From assembly GCA_014360825.1 (NCBI GenBank), contig JACIWT010000009.1, positions 1-64,000 on the forward strand: a stretch of DNA of 64,000 nucleotides. The letters run 5' to 3'. Both the position numbers and the translations under genes were made by a program. The notes beneath the pieces were generated by a model that did no database searches, was not told the DNA's origin, and saw only the letters and a list, made by a program, of their open reading frames with translations. Each line of letters opens with the position of its first letter. Positions within the stretch are counted from its first letter, which is position 1. Of the stretch, positions 57,351-64,000 are shown piece by piece. The stretch comes from Chloroflexota bacterium. Its GTDB lineage: Bacteria > Chloroflexota > Anaerolineae > UBA2200 > JACIWT01.

Positions 57351-58235
57351 CTATTGTGGACGACTGTGCCTAACAGGGTCTCCGTTCGCCCTGCACCTCT
57401 TTACCAACGCCCGGCTTAGGCAGGCCCACTCGTCGAGGGATAAATCTTCAGCCCGATGGGTGGGGTTGATCCCACAATTGTTCAGGAGTTTCACCACCTG
57501 CTCCGTCGTTAGGCCGAGCCCCCGGGCCAGCGAGTTGCGCAGTTGCTTTCTTCGCTGGCCGAATCCTGCACGTACTATATCGAAAAAGATCCCAGGTTCA
57601 GGCACGTCATAAGGTGGGGTTTCGTAGAGATCCAGGCGTACTAAAGCCGAATCTACCTCTGGAGGCGGGTAAAAGGAATGTCGGGAGATGTGCGCTATGA
57701 TTTTGGGTCGGGCGTAAAACTGCACGCTCACAGCCAATAGACTCATATCGCCAGGCTTGGCGATGATGCGCTCAGCCACCTCGCGTTGTAGCATCACCAC
57801 CATGCGTGTCGGTTTCTGTTCTGATTCGAGAAAATGACGCAGGGTGGGTGAGGTAATGTAATAGGGGAGATTGGCAACCACTTTGTAGTAGGGTGGCGAC
57901 TCTGGTGCCAGGAGGGCTACAGGGGAGATGCTCAGGACATCGGCGTGAACGAGTTTGACATTCGTTAAGTCGGAGAGGCGGTGTTCCAGAATGGGAATGA
58001 GCCTCCGATCCACTTCTACTGCCACTACGCGTCTCGCTCGTTCTGCCAGTGCTCGTGTGAGCACACCAAAACCAGCGCCTACCTCGATAATGGTATCGTC
58101 GGGCGAGATCTCCGCAGCAGCCAGAATCCGTGGCAAGAGCCTTTCATCGCGCAAGAAATTTTGGCCTAATGCCTTATCGGGTCTGAATCCGAATTCAGTG
58201 AACAGGGCTCGGAGGCTCTTGCTAAGACCTCCCAC
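57351..58235 (-). CDS. rsmA: 16S rRNA (adenine-1518/1519) dimethyltransferase
   Basis: This 294-residue enzyme dimethylates two adenines in helix 45 of 16S rRNA. It shows KALGQNFLRDERLLPRILAA at the N-terminus, EVGAGFGVLTRALAERA (SAM site), ANLPYYITSPTLRHF (catalytic NLPY) and SFYPPPEVDSALVRLDLY. The ATG at 58235 lies inside the end of the G5/3D gene, a 14-base overlap. The C-terminal small domain is complete. Confidence 0.95.
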   Translation of the reverse strand: MGGLSKSLRALFTEFGFRPDKALGQNFLRDERLLPRILAAAEISPDDTIIEVGAGFGVLTRALAERARRVVAVEVDRRLIPILEHRLSDLTNVKLVHADVLSISPVALLAPESPPYYKVVANLPYYITSPTLRHFLESEQKPTRMVVMLQREVAERIIAKPGDMSLLAVSVQFYARPKIIAHISRHSFYPPPEVDSALVRLDLYETPPYDVPEPGIFFDIVRAGFGQRRKQLRNSLARGLGLTTEQVVKLLNNCGINPTHRAEDLSLDEWACLSRALVKRCRANGDPVRHSRPQ

Positions 58236-59769
58236 GCGCGCGCTCCTGTGGATAGTCTGGCAGAATGTACGGGATCTCGTTTGGTGGCGGGACAGGTTCC
58301 AATAGGTACACGTCTACCCAGCGATACCAGAGTTTGAGGTTTTGTTCATCATAACACAAGTCAATGCGCCTGCCTTTGATTGCACCACCAGTATCGGCTG
58401 CTGTGCCGAAGCCATAGCCCGGCACATACATTTTTGTGCGCAACCGGATGACTGTCGGATCTACGGCGATGACGCCCTGCCTAGCCTGCCAACCCAATCG
58501 CGTGATGCCATAGGCGGGGTGATCAGGGGACTTACCCGAAGTGGCGGCTGTGTACGAGGTTGCTAAGACGCGGAGATGTCGCCAGTAGCGTATAGTACCA
58601 GCCGGTGTTTGTAGATCGCGTAGGACAATTTTCGTGCCGTAAGCGATGATGCGCGGGGTTGGAGGCACCTCCACCCATTCTTCTTCCTGTACTCGTGCGG
58701 TTTCCACGCCGTCTGCGTAGGTGATGCGGATGCGGCGTTTCTTTACGCCCTCTGCTCCTGGCTGGTCCACCCGACGCTGATCGAGTTCTAGGTTAGGGTC
58801 TGGTTTCCATACCGTTTGGTAAGCGATAGGTTCCGCTTCCACGATCCAGTCTTCCATCACCCGCGTCACACGGATAGTCATGTCATTGGTTACTTCAGTG
58901 TCGAGACTGACATCGGTGTAATCCTTGCCTCTCAGGGTAACACCTTCTTCTTGCAGCACGTCACTGACAGTGCTGTCCAAGGTGCGGGTACGGATTTCTC
59001 GTCCATCCACGAGGATGGACACGGGCTTGGACCTTTTGATGTAAACGCGCAAATCCGCCGTGAGAGGTGTTTCTGGTCCCGGGTTGATTTGATCGCCCAA
59101 ATAAAGGGGCACTTTCTGTTCAAGCAAGGCTTCGCCTACTGAGCGGGCTGTGCTGAGGACGGTCGTTGGCAAGCCCTCATCGATGATTGTGATGGGCACA
59201 GCGCGCTGTATGGCGATGCGCACTGGCGGCGGGCTGGTGGCTACGGGGGTGCCTCGCGAGCCACGAGTAGCAACAGTTCTCGTCGTCCGTGCGAGAGTCT
59301 CGTTGCCAAGCGCAGTGCTAAGTTCGGTGGCCTGACCATTGAGGAGAACCCGATCGCGAGAGTTCAGCGGTATGTCTAACTCTCTCAGTAACTCACCGAC
59401 TGTTCGGCTATGCGTCCGGTGCTGGATGCAGTCGCCGTCGGTCTCTACTGTGACTGGCAAAGCCAGGCGAATGTGGATCGTGGCACCAGGGCGAACAGAG
59501 GCCCCCAAGGGAGGATACACCAAATCCACCGGCGCAACCTCAATCCCTATCTCGCGCAGGACGGCTCCTACAGTGGTCTGATGCGTCCGCACGGTGATAG
59601 GCTGCTCATCGAGGAAGATGGTAACCCGGTGGCTGCCCGCTACGTAGTTTCGTATCAGCGCCATGGATATTGCAAGGATGAGCAGCAAAGTTAGGAACCC
59701 TGAGTTTAACCGGGTCTTTTGGTAGATCGCACTGTTGTGTTGTCGGAGTGCCTGGGTATCGGTTACCAA
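58222..59769 (-). CDS. Membrane-anchored DUF348/G5/3D cell-wall protein (YabE-like)
   Basis: This 515-residue protein has a cytoplasmic N-terminus, one membrane anchor (about residues 22-42) and a long extracellular part. Four DUF348 repeats (for example RVTIFLDEQPITVRTHQTTV and KPVSILVDGREIRTRTLDST) are followed by a G5 domain (EAEPIAYQTVWKPDPNLELD onward). A 3D domain follows: VLATSYTAATSGKSPDHPAY, then GTAADTGGAIKGRRIDL with its Asp residues. The architecture is that of YabE and resuscitation-promoting factors, which cut or remodel peptidoglycan. In Bacillus, yabE also lies next to ksgA/rsmA, and here it overlaps rsmA. Confidence 0.93.
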   Translation of the reverse strand: MVTDTQALRQHNSAIYQKTRLNSGFLTLLLILAISMALIRNYVAGSHRVTIFLDEQPITVRTHQTTVGAVLREIGIEVAPVDLVYPPLGASVRPGATIHIRLALPVTVETDGDCIQHRTHSRTVGELLRELDIPLNSRDRVLLNGQATELSTALGNETLARTTRTVATRGSRGTPVATSPPPVRIAIQRAVPITIIDEGLPTTVLSTARSVGEALLEQKVPLYLGDQINPGPETPLTADLRVYIKRSKPVSILVDGREIRTRTLDSTVSDVLQEEGVTLRGKDYTDVSLDTEVTNDMTIRVTRVMEDWIVEAEPIAYQTVWKPDPNLELDQRRVDQPGAEGVKKRRIRITYADGVETARVQEEEWVEVPPTPRIIAYGTKIVLRDLQTPAGTIRYWRHLRVLATSYTAATSGKSPDHPAYGITRLGWQARQGVIAVDPTVIRLRTKMYVPGYGFGTAADTGGAIKGRRIDLCYDEQNLKLWYRWVDVYLLEPVPPPNEIPYILPDYPQERARGRS

Positions 59770-59781
59770 ATAGGCCTCTCG

Positions 59782-61032
59782 TTATTCATGTCGTTCTGAT
59801 ACATAATGTGCTGCTGCTTCGCCTGCCACATAGCCGGTCGAAAAGGCTGCCTGGAGATTATAGCCCCCGGTATCAGCGTCTATGTCTATCACCTCACCGC
59901 AGAAAAACAACCCTTCTACCAGGCGCGAAGCCATGGTACGTGGATCAATTTCCCTCGTGTCCACGCCCCCTGCTGTGACAATGGCTTCGGCGATGGGTCG
60001 GGTGCCCACCACTTTCAGGCGGAAATCCTTAAGCAGACGGTGCAATCGTGCGCGCTCTTCAGCAGTTATTTGGTTCCCCGGCTTGTCCTCGGGTATGCGC
60101 GTCAGATCAACGAAGATATCCACCATCTTGCCGGGCAGCAAATCCCGGAGGAGATTATGATATCGTCGTTTACCGTTACGTTCCAAGCCGCGTCGCAGTC
60201 GCTCGTCCAATTCTTCATCATCCAGCGCTGGTTTCAGGTCTATAGACAGTTCCGCTTTTCCCCGGCTTAAAGACTCATTTGCTCGCTTGCTCAGCGTCAA
60301 GATAATAGGGCCCGAAACGCCGAAATGGGTGAAAAGCATCTCGCCGAATTCGCTGGCCAACGGAGTGCCGTCCAGTAGCAAGGTAGCACGAACATGGCGC
60401 AGACTTAATCCCTGCAATTTCGGCGCAATATCGTCCTCAGTTTCCAGGGGCACCAACGCAGGGCGGATGGGTACAATGTGATGTCCGACCGACCCTGCCA
60501 GCCGATAACCATCACCCGTGGAGCCGGTCGCCGGATAAGAGGCGCCGCCAGTAGCGATAACGACCGCCTTCCCTCGGATACATTCACTCCTCGCCATCAC
60601 GCCACAGAGTCGTCCGTCTTCGATGAGCAGCCGATCTACACGGCTTTTGTAACGAATTTGCACCCCGTTTTCCCGGACGTACTGCGCCAGCACATCGGCT
60701 ACCTGGTGGGCATCGTTCGAGGCAGGGAAAACCCGCCCGCCACGTTCGGTAACGGTGGGCACGCCACGCCGTTCGAAAAAGGTAACCAAGTCACGAGGAG
60801 TGAACCGGGAAAGTGCACCGTACAGGAAACGGCCATTCGGGCCAAAATGAGAGACGAAGTTGTCAATGTCAGTATCGTTGGTCAGATTGCAGCGGCCTTT
60901 TCCAGTAAGGCGGAGCTTGTTCCCCAGACGAGCCATCTTTTCCAGGAGAACTGTGTCGGCACCACACTCTGCGGCTCGTCCAGCGGCTATCATTCCCGAG
61001 GCTCCGCCGCCAACAACGATCACTCGTCTCAA
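59782..61032 (-). CDS. HI0933-family flavoprotein (NAD(P)/FAD-dependent oxidoreductase)
   Basis: This flavoprotein of about 416 residues has the N-terminal VIVVGGGASGMIAAGRAAEC and the family hallmark ARLGNKLRLTGKGRCNLTND. The C-terminal AEAIVTAGGVDTREIDPRTM and ADTGGYNLQAAFSTGYVAGE complete the FAD site. It is the HI0933/YhiN group, some members of which reduce bile-acid or related double bonds. The substrate here is unknown. The start is uncertain: a TTG at 61032 behind GGGGGA is preferred, a GTG at 61023 is possible, and a longer form would run into the SRP RNA end. Confidence 0.9.
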   Translation of the reverse strand: MRRVIVVGGGASGMIAAGRAAECGADTVLLEKMARLGNKLRLTGKGRCNLTNDTDIDNFVSHFGPNGRFLYGALSRFTPRDLVTFFERRGVPTVTERGGRVFPASNDAHQVADVLAQYVRENGVQIRYKSRVDRLLIEDGRLCGVMARSECIRGKAVVIATGGASYPATGSTGDGYRLAGSVGHHIVPIRPALVPLETEDDIAPKLQGLSLRHVRATLLLDGTPLASEFGEMLFTHFGVSGPIILTLSKRANESLSRGKAELSIDLKPALDDEELDERLRRGLERNGKRRYHNLLRDLLPGKMVDIFVDLTRIPEDKPGNQITAEERARLHRLLKDFRLKVVGTRPIAEAIVTAGGVDTREIDPRTMASRLVEGLFFCGEVIDIDADTGGYNLQAAFSTGYVAGEAAAHYVSERHE

Positions 61033-61102
61033 GTTTGTCCCCCACGCCAAGCAAAAAGACGCGAGTTGTGTATAGCCCACACCCCGCGTTTTGCCGTTCG
61101 AT

Positions 61103-61371
61103 GGTCGTGCACCCCCTGTCGTTTCGGACCCACCGGCTTGCTCAGGTCAGCCTGCTCCAACCAGGCGCCCCTGCGGCACCCGAAGATGACCACTTACCGC
61201 TGCTTCCTCCCGGACCTGACGGGGTTTGTGGGTCTCCGCCGCGCAGGACCCAGTTTTCATCGCCACTTGACCCGAACAGTCCCAGCAAATCACGACCCTC
61301 GAGAGGGAATTCGACCCCGCTATAGCGGATTGCGGGTACAGGGCACCGCTAGCTCCCCGTCTAGCACGACC
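61103..61371 (-). ncRNA. ffs: Signal recognition particle RNA, large bacterial type
   Basis: This RNA of about 269 bases forms the scaffold of SRP. The helix 8 core reads CCGTCAGGTCCGGGAGGAAG then CAGC on the minus strand (about 61201-61225). The Alu part contains GCGGTGCCCTGTACCCGCAA then TCCGCTATAGCGGG, as in Bacillus-type SRP RNA. The ends pair through GGTCGTGC and GCACGACC, which sets the limits. A near-consensus promoter ends seven bases before the 5' end. ffh begins 2 kb away on the other strand. Confidence 0.95.
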
Positions 61372-61377
61372 AGTGAA

Positions 61378-61406
61378 ATGTTACCGGAGGAGGGAACTTT
61401 TGTCAA
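61378..61406 (-). promoter_or_regulatory. SRP RNA promoter
   Basis: Minus strand: TTGACA (61401-61406), 17-base spacer, TAACAT (61378-61383). The predicted start matches the paired 5' end of the RNA. The rest of the gap up to malQ (61407-61578) shows no gene. Confidence 0.8.
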
Positions 61407-61578
61407 ACCCACTCGGATTGCGCTGTGAAACGATCATCGGTGATAACGTCATTTAGGAACAGGCTACCGCCTCTTCAACGTGGTTGCTGTGGAGAGTCAT
61501 CCGCCAGGGAATGGGCGTTCGCCGATTCGATCCACAGGAGCAAACATCTTGTGCGCTTTTGTAACAAACAGGTGAGTT

Positions 61579-61607
61579 TTGACAGAGCAAGGGCGATAAC
61601 ATATACT
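61579..61607 (+). promoter_or_regulatory. malQ promoter
   Basis: TTGACA (61579-61584), 17-base spacer, TATACT (61602-61607). Near consensus, 62 bases before the start codon. Confidence 0.8.
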
Positions 61608-61669
61608 GTGGCCCCAGGAACAGAATACAAGTGGGCAAATGAACTATGCAAGGCTTCGAAGGAGACGTT

Positions 61670-63205
61670 ATGGCTTTTCCAAGATCGAGTGGCATTTTGC
61701 TTCACCCAACCTCGCTCCCAGGACGGTTCGGCATAGGAGATTTGGGGCCTGAGGCTTATCGCTTTGTGGATTTCCTGGTCGAGGCCTATCAGCAATTGTG
61801 GCAGGTACTGCCCTTAGGTCCAACGGGGTACGGAGATTCACCCTATCAGTGCTTTTCCGCTTTCGCTGGTAATCCCCTACTCGTCAGCCCAGAGATGCTA
61901 GTCGAGGATGGCTTGCTCTCTCCATCTGATTTGGATGCTGCACCCTCGTTCCCCGAGGACGAAGTAGATTACGGCCTAGTTATCGAATTCAAGACGTCTC
62001 TTCTGAGGAAGTCTTTTGAGAAGTTCGAAACCCAAGCCCCTCAGGTTCTGAAGGAGGATTTCAGCACCTTTTGCCAGCAGAATAGTTTCTGGCTTGAGGA
62101 CTTTACCCTCTTCATGTCTCTCAAGGATGCACATGGTGGGGCTGCTTGGGTCACTTGGGCTTCGGACATTGCTTCTCGCCAACCAGAGGCCGTGAGTCGC
62201 TGGACCCAACACCTTGCCGATTCTATCCGCGCTCACAAATACTTCCAGTGGCTGTTCTTCAGGCAGTGGTGGGCCCTCAAAAAGTACGCAAATGAACGCG
62301 GCGTCCGGATCATTGGTGATGTCCCGATCTTTGTGGCCCATGATAGTGCCGATGTTTGGGCGCATCCTGAATTGTTCTACTTGGACGAACAAGGCAACCC
62401 CACAGTAGTAGCCGGTGTTCCGCCAGATTATTTCAGTGCTACCGGGCAATTGTGGGGCAACCCACTCTATCGTTGGGATGTGATGGCCCAGGATGGATAT
62501 GCCTGGTGGATCGAACGTGTGCGAGCCACGCTTTCCGTAGTGGATATCATCCGATTAGACCATTTCCGTGGCTTTGAGGCCTATTGGGAGGTGCCGGGCA
62601 CGGAAGACACTGCTATTCATGGCCGCTGGGTGAAAGGGCCTGGGGCAGCGCTTTTTGAGGCAATCCAAAAGTCGCTTGGCCAGTTGCCAATCATCGCTGA
62701 GGATCTGGGCGTGATCACGCCGCCGGTGGTGGCCCTGCGAGAGAGATTTGGCTTCCCGGGGATGAAAATTCTCCAGTTCGCATTCGCTACGGGTGTGGCC
62801 AAAATGGATAAGCCTTACTCATACCCTCGCAACTGCGTGGTTTACACTGGCACACATGACAACGACACGGCAATAGGTTGGTTCACTGGTTCTAGTACTC
62901 CTGAGGAAAGAGAAAACGCCTTGAAATACCTGGGCACCGATGGTCGTGAATTCCATTGGGACCTCATTCGCCTGGCATTGAGTTCCGTCGCCGATGTGGC
63001 GATCATTCCGTTGCAGGATGTGCTGGGTCTGGGTACAGAGGCGCGAATGAACTACCCCAGCCGTGCTAGCGGTAACTGGCGGTGGCGTTTTCGCCACCAG
63101 ATGCTGACAGATGAAATTAGGCACCGATTAAAGGAAATGACGGAGATATACGGTCGGGCGCCGGCTGCAGGAAAAGAATCCCTCCCAGCGCAAGGTATCA
63201 GCTGA
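61670..63205 (+). CDS. malQ: 4-alpha-glucanotransferase (amylomaltase, GH77)
   Basis: This 511-residue enzyme moves alpha-1,4-glucan segments between malto-oligosaccharides. Family blocks are SGILLHPTSLPGRFGIGDLG at the N-terminus, RIIGDVPIFVAHDSADVWAH, the nucleophile Asp in DIIRLDHFRGFEAYWEVPG, the acid Glu in PIIAEDLGVITPPV, and GTHDNDTAIGWF. I chose the ATG at 61670, preceded by GAAGGAGA; an in-frame ATG at 61646 lacks a ribosome site. With glgA in the same window, it supports glycogen metabolism. Confidence 0.95.
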   Translation: MAFPRSSGILLHPTSLPGRFGIGDLGPEAYRFVDFLVEAYQQLWQVLPLGPTGYGDSPYQCFSAFAGNPLLVSPEMLVEDGLLSPSDLDAAPSFPEDEVDYGLVIEFKTSLLRKSFEKFETQAPQVLKEDFSTFCQQNSFWLEDFTLFMSLKDAHGGAAWVTWASDIASRQPEAVSRWTQHLADSIRAHKYFQWLFFRQWWALKKYANERGVRIIGDVPIFVAHDSADVWAHPELFYLDEQGNPTVVAGVPPDYFSATGQLWGNPLYRWDVMAQDGYAWWIERVRATLSVVDIIRLDHFRGFEAYWEVPGTEDTAIHGRWVKGPGAALFEAIQKSLGQLPIIAEDLGVITPPVVALRERFGFPGMKILQFAFATGVAKMDKPYSYPRNCVVYTGTHDNDTAIGWFTGSSTPEERENALKYLGTDGREFHWDLIRLALSSVADVAIIPLQDVLGLGTEARMNYPSRASGNWRWRFRHQMLTDEIRHRLKEMTEIYGRAPAAGKESLPAQGIS

Positions 63206-63260
63206 GACCCCTCGTACCGTCTTCGTCTTGTTTGAGAAAGCATGCCCGATTTTTGTCCCA

Positions 63261-63285
63261 GGGCCAAGGCCCGATCCTTTGGCCC
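63261..63285 (+). other. Hairpin after malQ
   Basis: GGGCCAAGG and CCTTTGGCCC form a nearly complete GC-rich stem with a short loop about 55 bases after the malQ stop. It lacks a T run, so it is not a clear intrinsic terminator. Confidence 0.3.
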
Positions 63286-63361
63286 ACTCTCTGGGTGATT
63301 ACATATCGCTCCGCCCTGAAGATGCTGGCTCTCGTGGTCCAGGTGCAAGCGCCGGTCTTGT

Positions 63362-63390
63362 TTGACCATTGCCTTCTTCTCCGCTAAAAT
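63362..63390 (+). promoter_or_regulatory. ffh promoter
   Basis: TTGACC (63362-63367), 17-base spacer, TAAAAT (63385-63390), 32 bases before the start codon. Confidence 0.7.
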
Positions 63391-63422
63391 ACTTCCACTA
63401 TTTCAACTCAGATGTGAGTCTC

Positions 63423-64000
63423 ATGTTCGATAATCTTTCACGCAGACTGCAAGATATTTTGCGCAATCTCTCCCGAAAGGGCCGATTAACCGAAGCCGAT
63501 GTGGACGCGGTTCTTCGCGAGGTGCGGCTTGCCCTTTTGGAGGCCGACGTCAATTTCAGGGTGGTCAAAGAATTCGTCGCCCGTGTCCGCGAAAGAGCCA
63601 TCGGTGCTGATATATTGCATAGTCTTACTCCCGCCCAACAGGTGGTCAAGATCGTCCATGAGGAGATGGTAAGCATGTTGGGTGCACCAGGCAGGCTCAA
63701 CCTCTCCGGTCGACCGCCCCACGTGGTCATGCTTGTGGGTTTGCAGGGCTCGGGCAAGACTACCACTGCGGCCAAATTGGCTCTTGCCTTGCGTAAGTCG
63801 GGACAGCGACCGCTGCTTGTAGCTGCCGATCCACGTCGTCCTGCTGCGGTTACACAACTTCAAGTGTTAGGGCAGGTCCTTGATATCCCAGTGCATACAG
63901 AGAGTGTGGAGATAGACCCGGCCGAGACTTGTGCCAGGGCGGTAGAGCACGCCCGACAGTCAGCCCATAGCGTTGTCCTCTTGGACACTGGTGGGCGACT
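63423..64000 (+). CDS. ffh: Signal recognition particle protein Ffh (SRP54), N-terminal part
   Basis: The first 192 residues of the SRP GTPase are present; the gene runs off the window. MFDNLSRRLQDILRNLSRKG begins the N domain, ALLEADVNFRVVKEFVARV is the ALLEADV motif, and the G domain has G1 GLQGSGKTTTAAKLAL and G2/G3 segments ADPRRPAAVTQL and LLDTGGR. The window ends in the G domain, so the M domain that binds signal peptides and SRP RNA is outside. Its RNA partner is encoded at 61103-61371. Confidence 0.96.
   Translation, partial: MFDNLSRRLQDILRNLSRKGRLTEADVDAVLREVRLALLEADVNFRVVKEFVARVRERAIGADILHSLTPAQQVVKIVHEEMVSMLGAPGRLNLSGRPPHVVMLVGLQGSGKTTTAAKLALALRKSGQRPLLVAADPRRPAAVTQLQVLGQVLDIPVHTESVEIDPAETCARAVEHARQSAHSVVLLDTGGR

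Overview
The window looks like a chromosomal piece of an anaerobic, probably moderately thermophilic member of the Chloroflexota (Anaerolineae-like). This is inferred from the gene mix, not from a marker-gene tree. The evidence is oxygen-defence genes typical of anaerobes (superoxide reductase, small ferritin-like protein, PerR/Fur-type repressor), a NifX/Mrp/MinD-ferredoxin iron-sulfur cluster, selenocysteine decoding, a HerA-NurA pair, many zinc-ribbon proteins, and a large (Alu-containing) SRP RNA. Base composition is balanced to moderately GC-rich. Coding density is high, overlaps such as ATGA and GTGA are common, and GTG/TTG starts are frequent. I see no insertion sequence, prophage, CRISPR array or rRNA.

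Layout. 1-1765: end of glyceraldehyde-3-phosphate dehydrogenase and a GT4 glycosyltransferase. 1782-16499: about 15 kb entirely on the minus strand. Read in the direction of transcription it runs PadR regulator, DUF364 protein, two MinD ATPases with inserted ferredoxin domains, Mrp/NBP35, NifX, two DUF5320-type proteins, a second NifX, a radical SAM protein, ferredoxin, cupin, IscU/NifU scaffold, FmdB zinc ribbon, and a ZnuABC-type metal importer whose binding protein is fused to an N-terminal zinc ribbon. Hsp20, superoxide reductase, a ferritin-like protein, an MBL-fold enzyme, a Fur regulator, a CooT-like protein and a small His-rich protein follow. 16746-16842: tRNA-Sec. 16876-19600: DUF429, DUF2085 and a secreted papain-like protease. 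19873-27476 (+): phoU, a coiled-coil protein, selB, then nurA, a HAS-barrel protein, herA and an RHH-LysM protein. 27676-32789 (-): subtilase plus a separate I9-like protein, acpS, UDP-sugar dehydrogenase, a flavin oxidoreductase and a SWIM protein behind a leader with a terminator.

33168-43098 (+): a zinc-ribbon/SPFH membrane-stress-like operon, rplI, an ATP-grasp protein, a T-box leader with thrS, and a Ca2+-type P-ATPase. 43218-47627: a Pst phosphate importer with two divergently placed ATPase genes, one of which lacks key catalytic residues. 48346-56042 (+): ABC-F, coaE, HAD, glgA, a methyltransferase and an amidase fusion. 56045-61371 (-): dtd, a second fmdB, rsmA, a G5/3D wall protein, an HI0933-type flavoprotein and the SRP RNA. 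61670-64000 (+): malQ and the start of ffh, so both core SRP components lie within about 2.5 kb.

Most of these are housekeeping genes. The best candidates for something poorly described are the PadR-to-Znu iron-sulfur/metal cluster, the HerA-NurA-HAS-RHH/LysM unit, and the asymmetric PstB pair.
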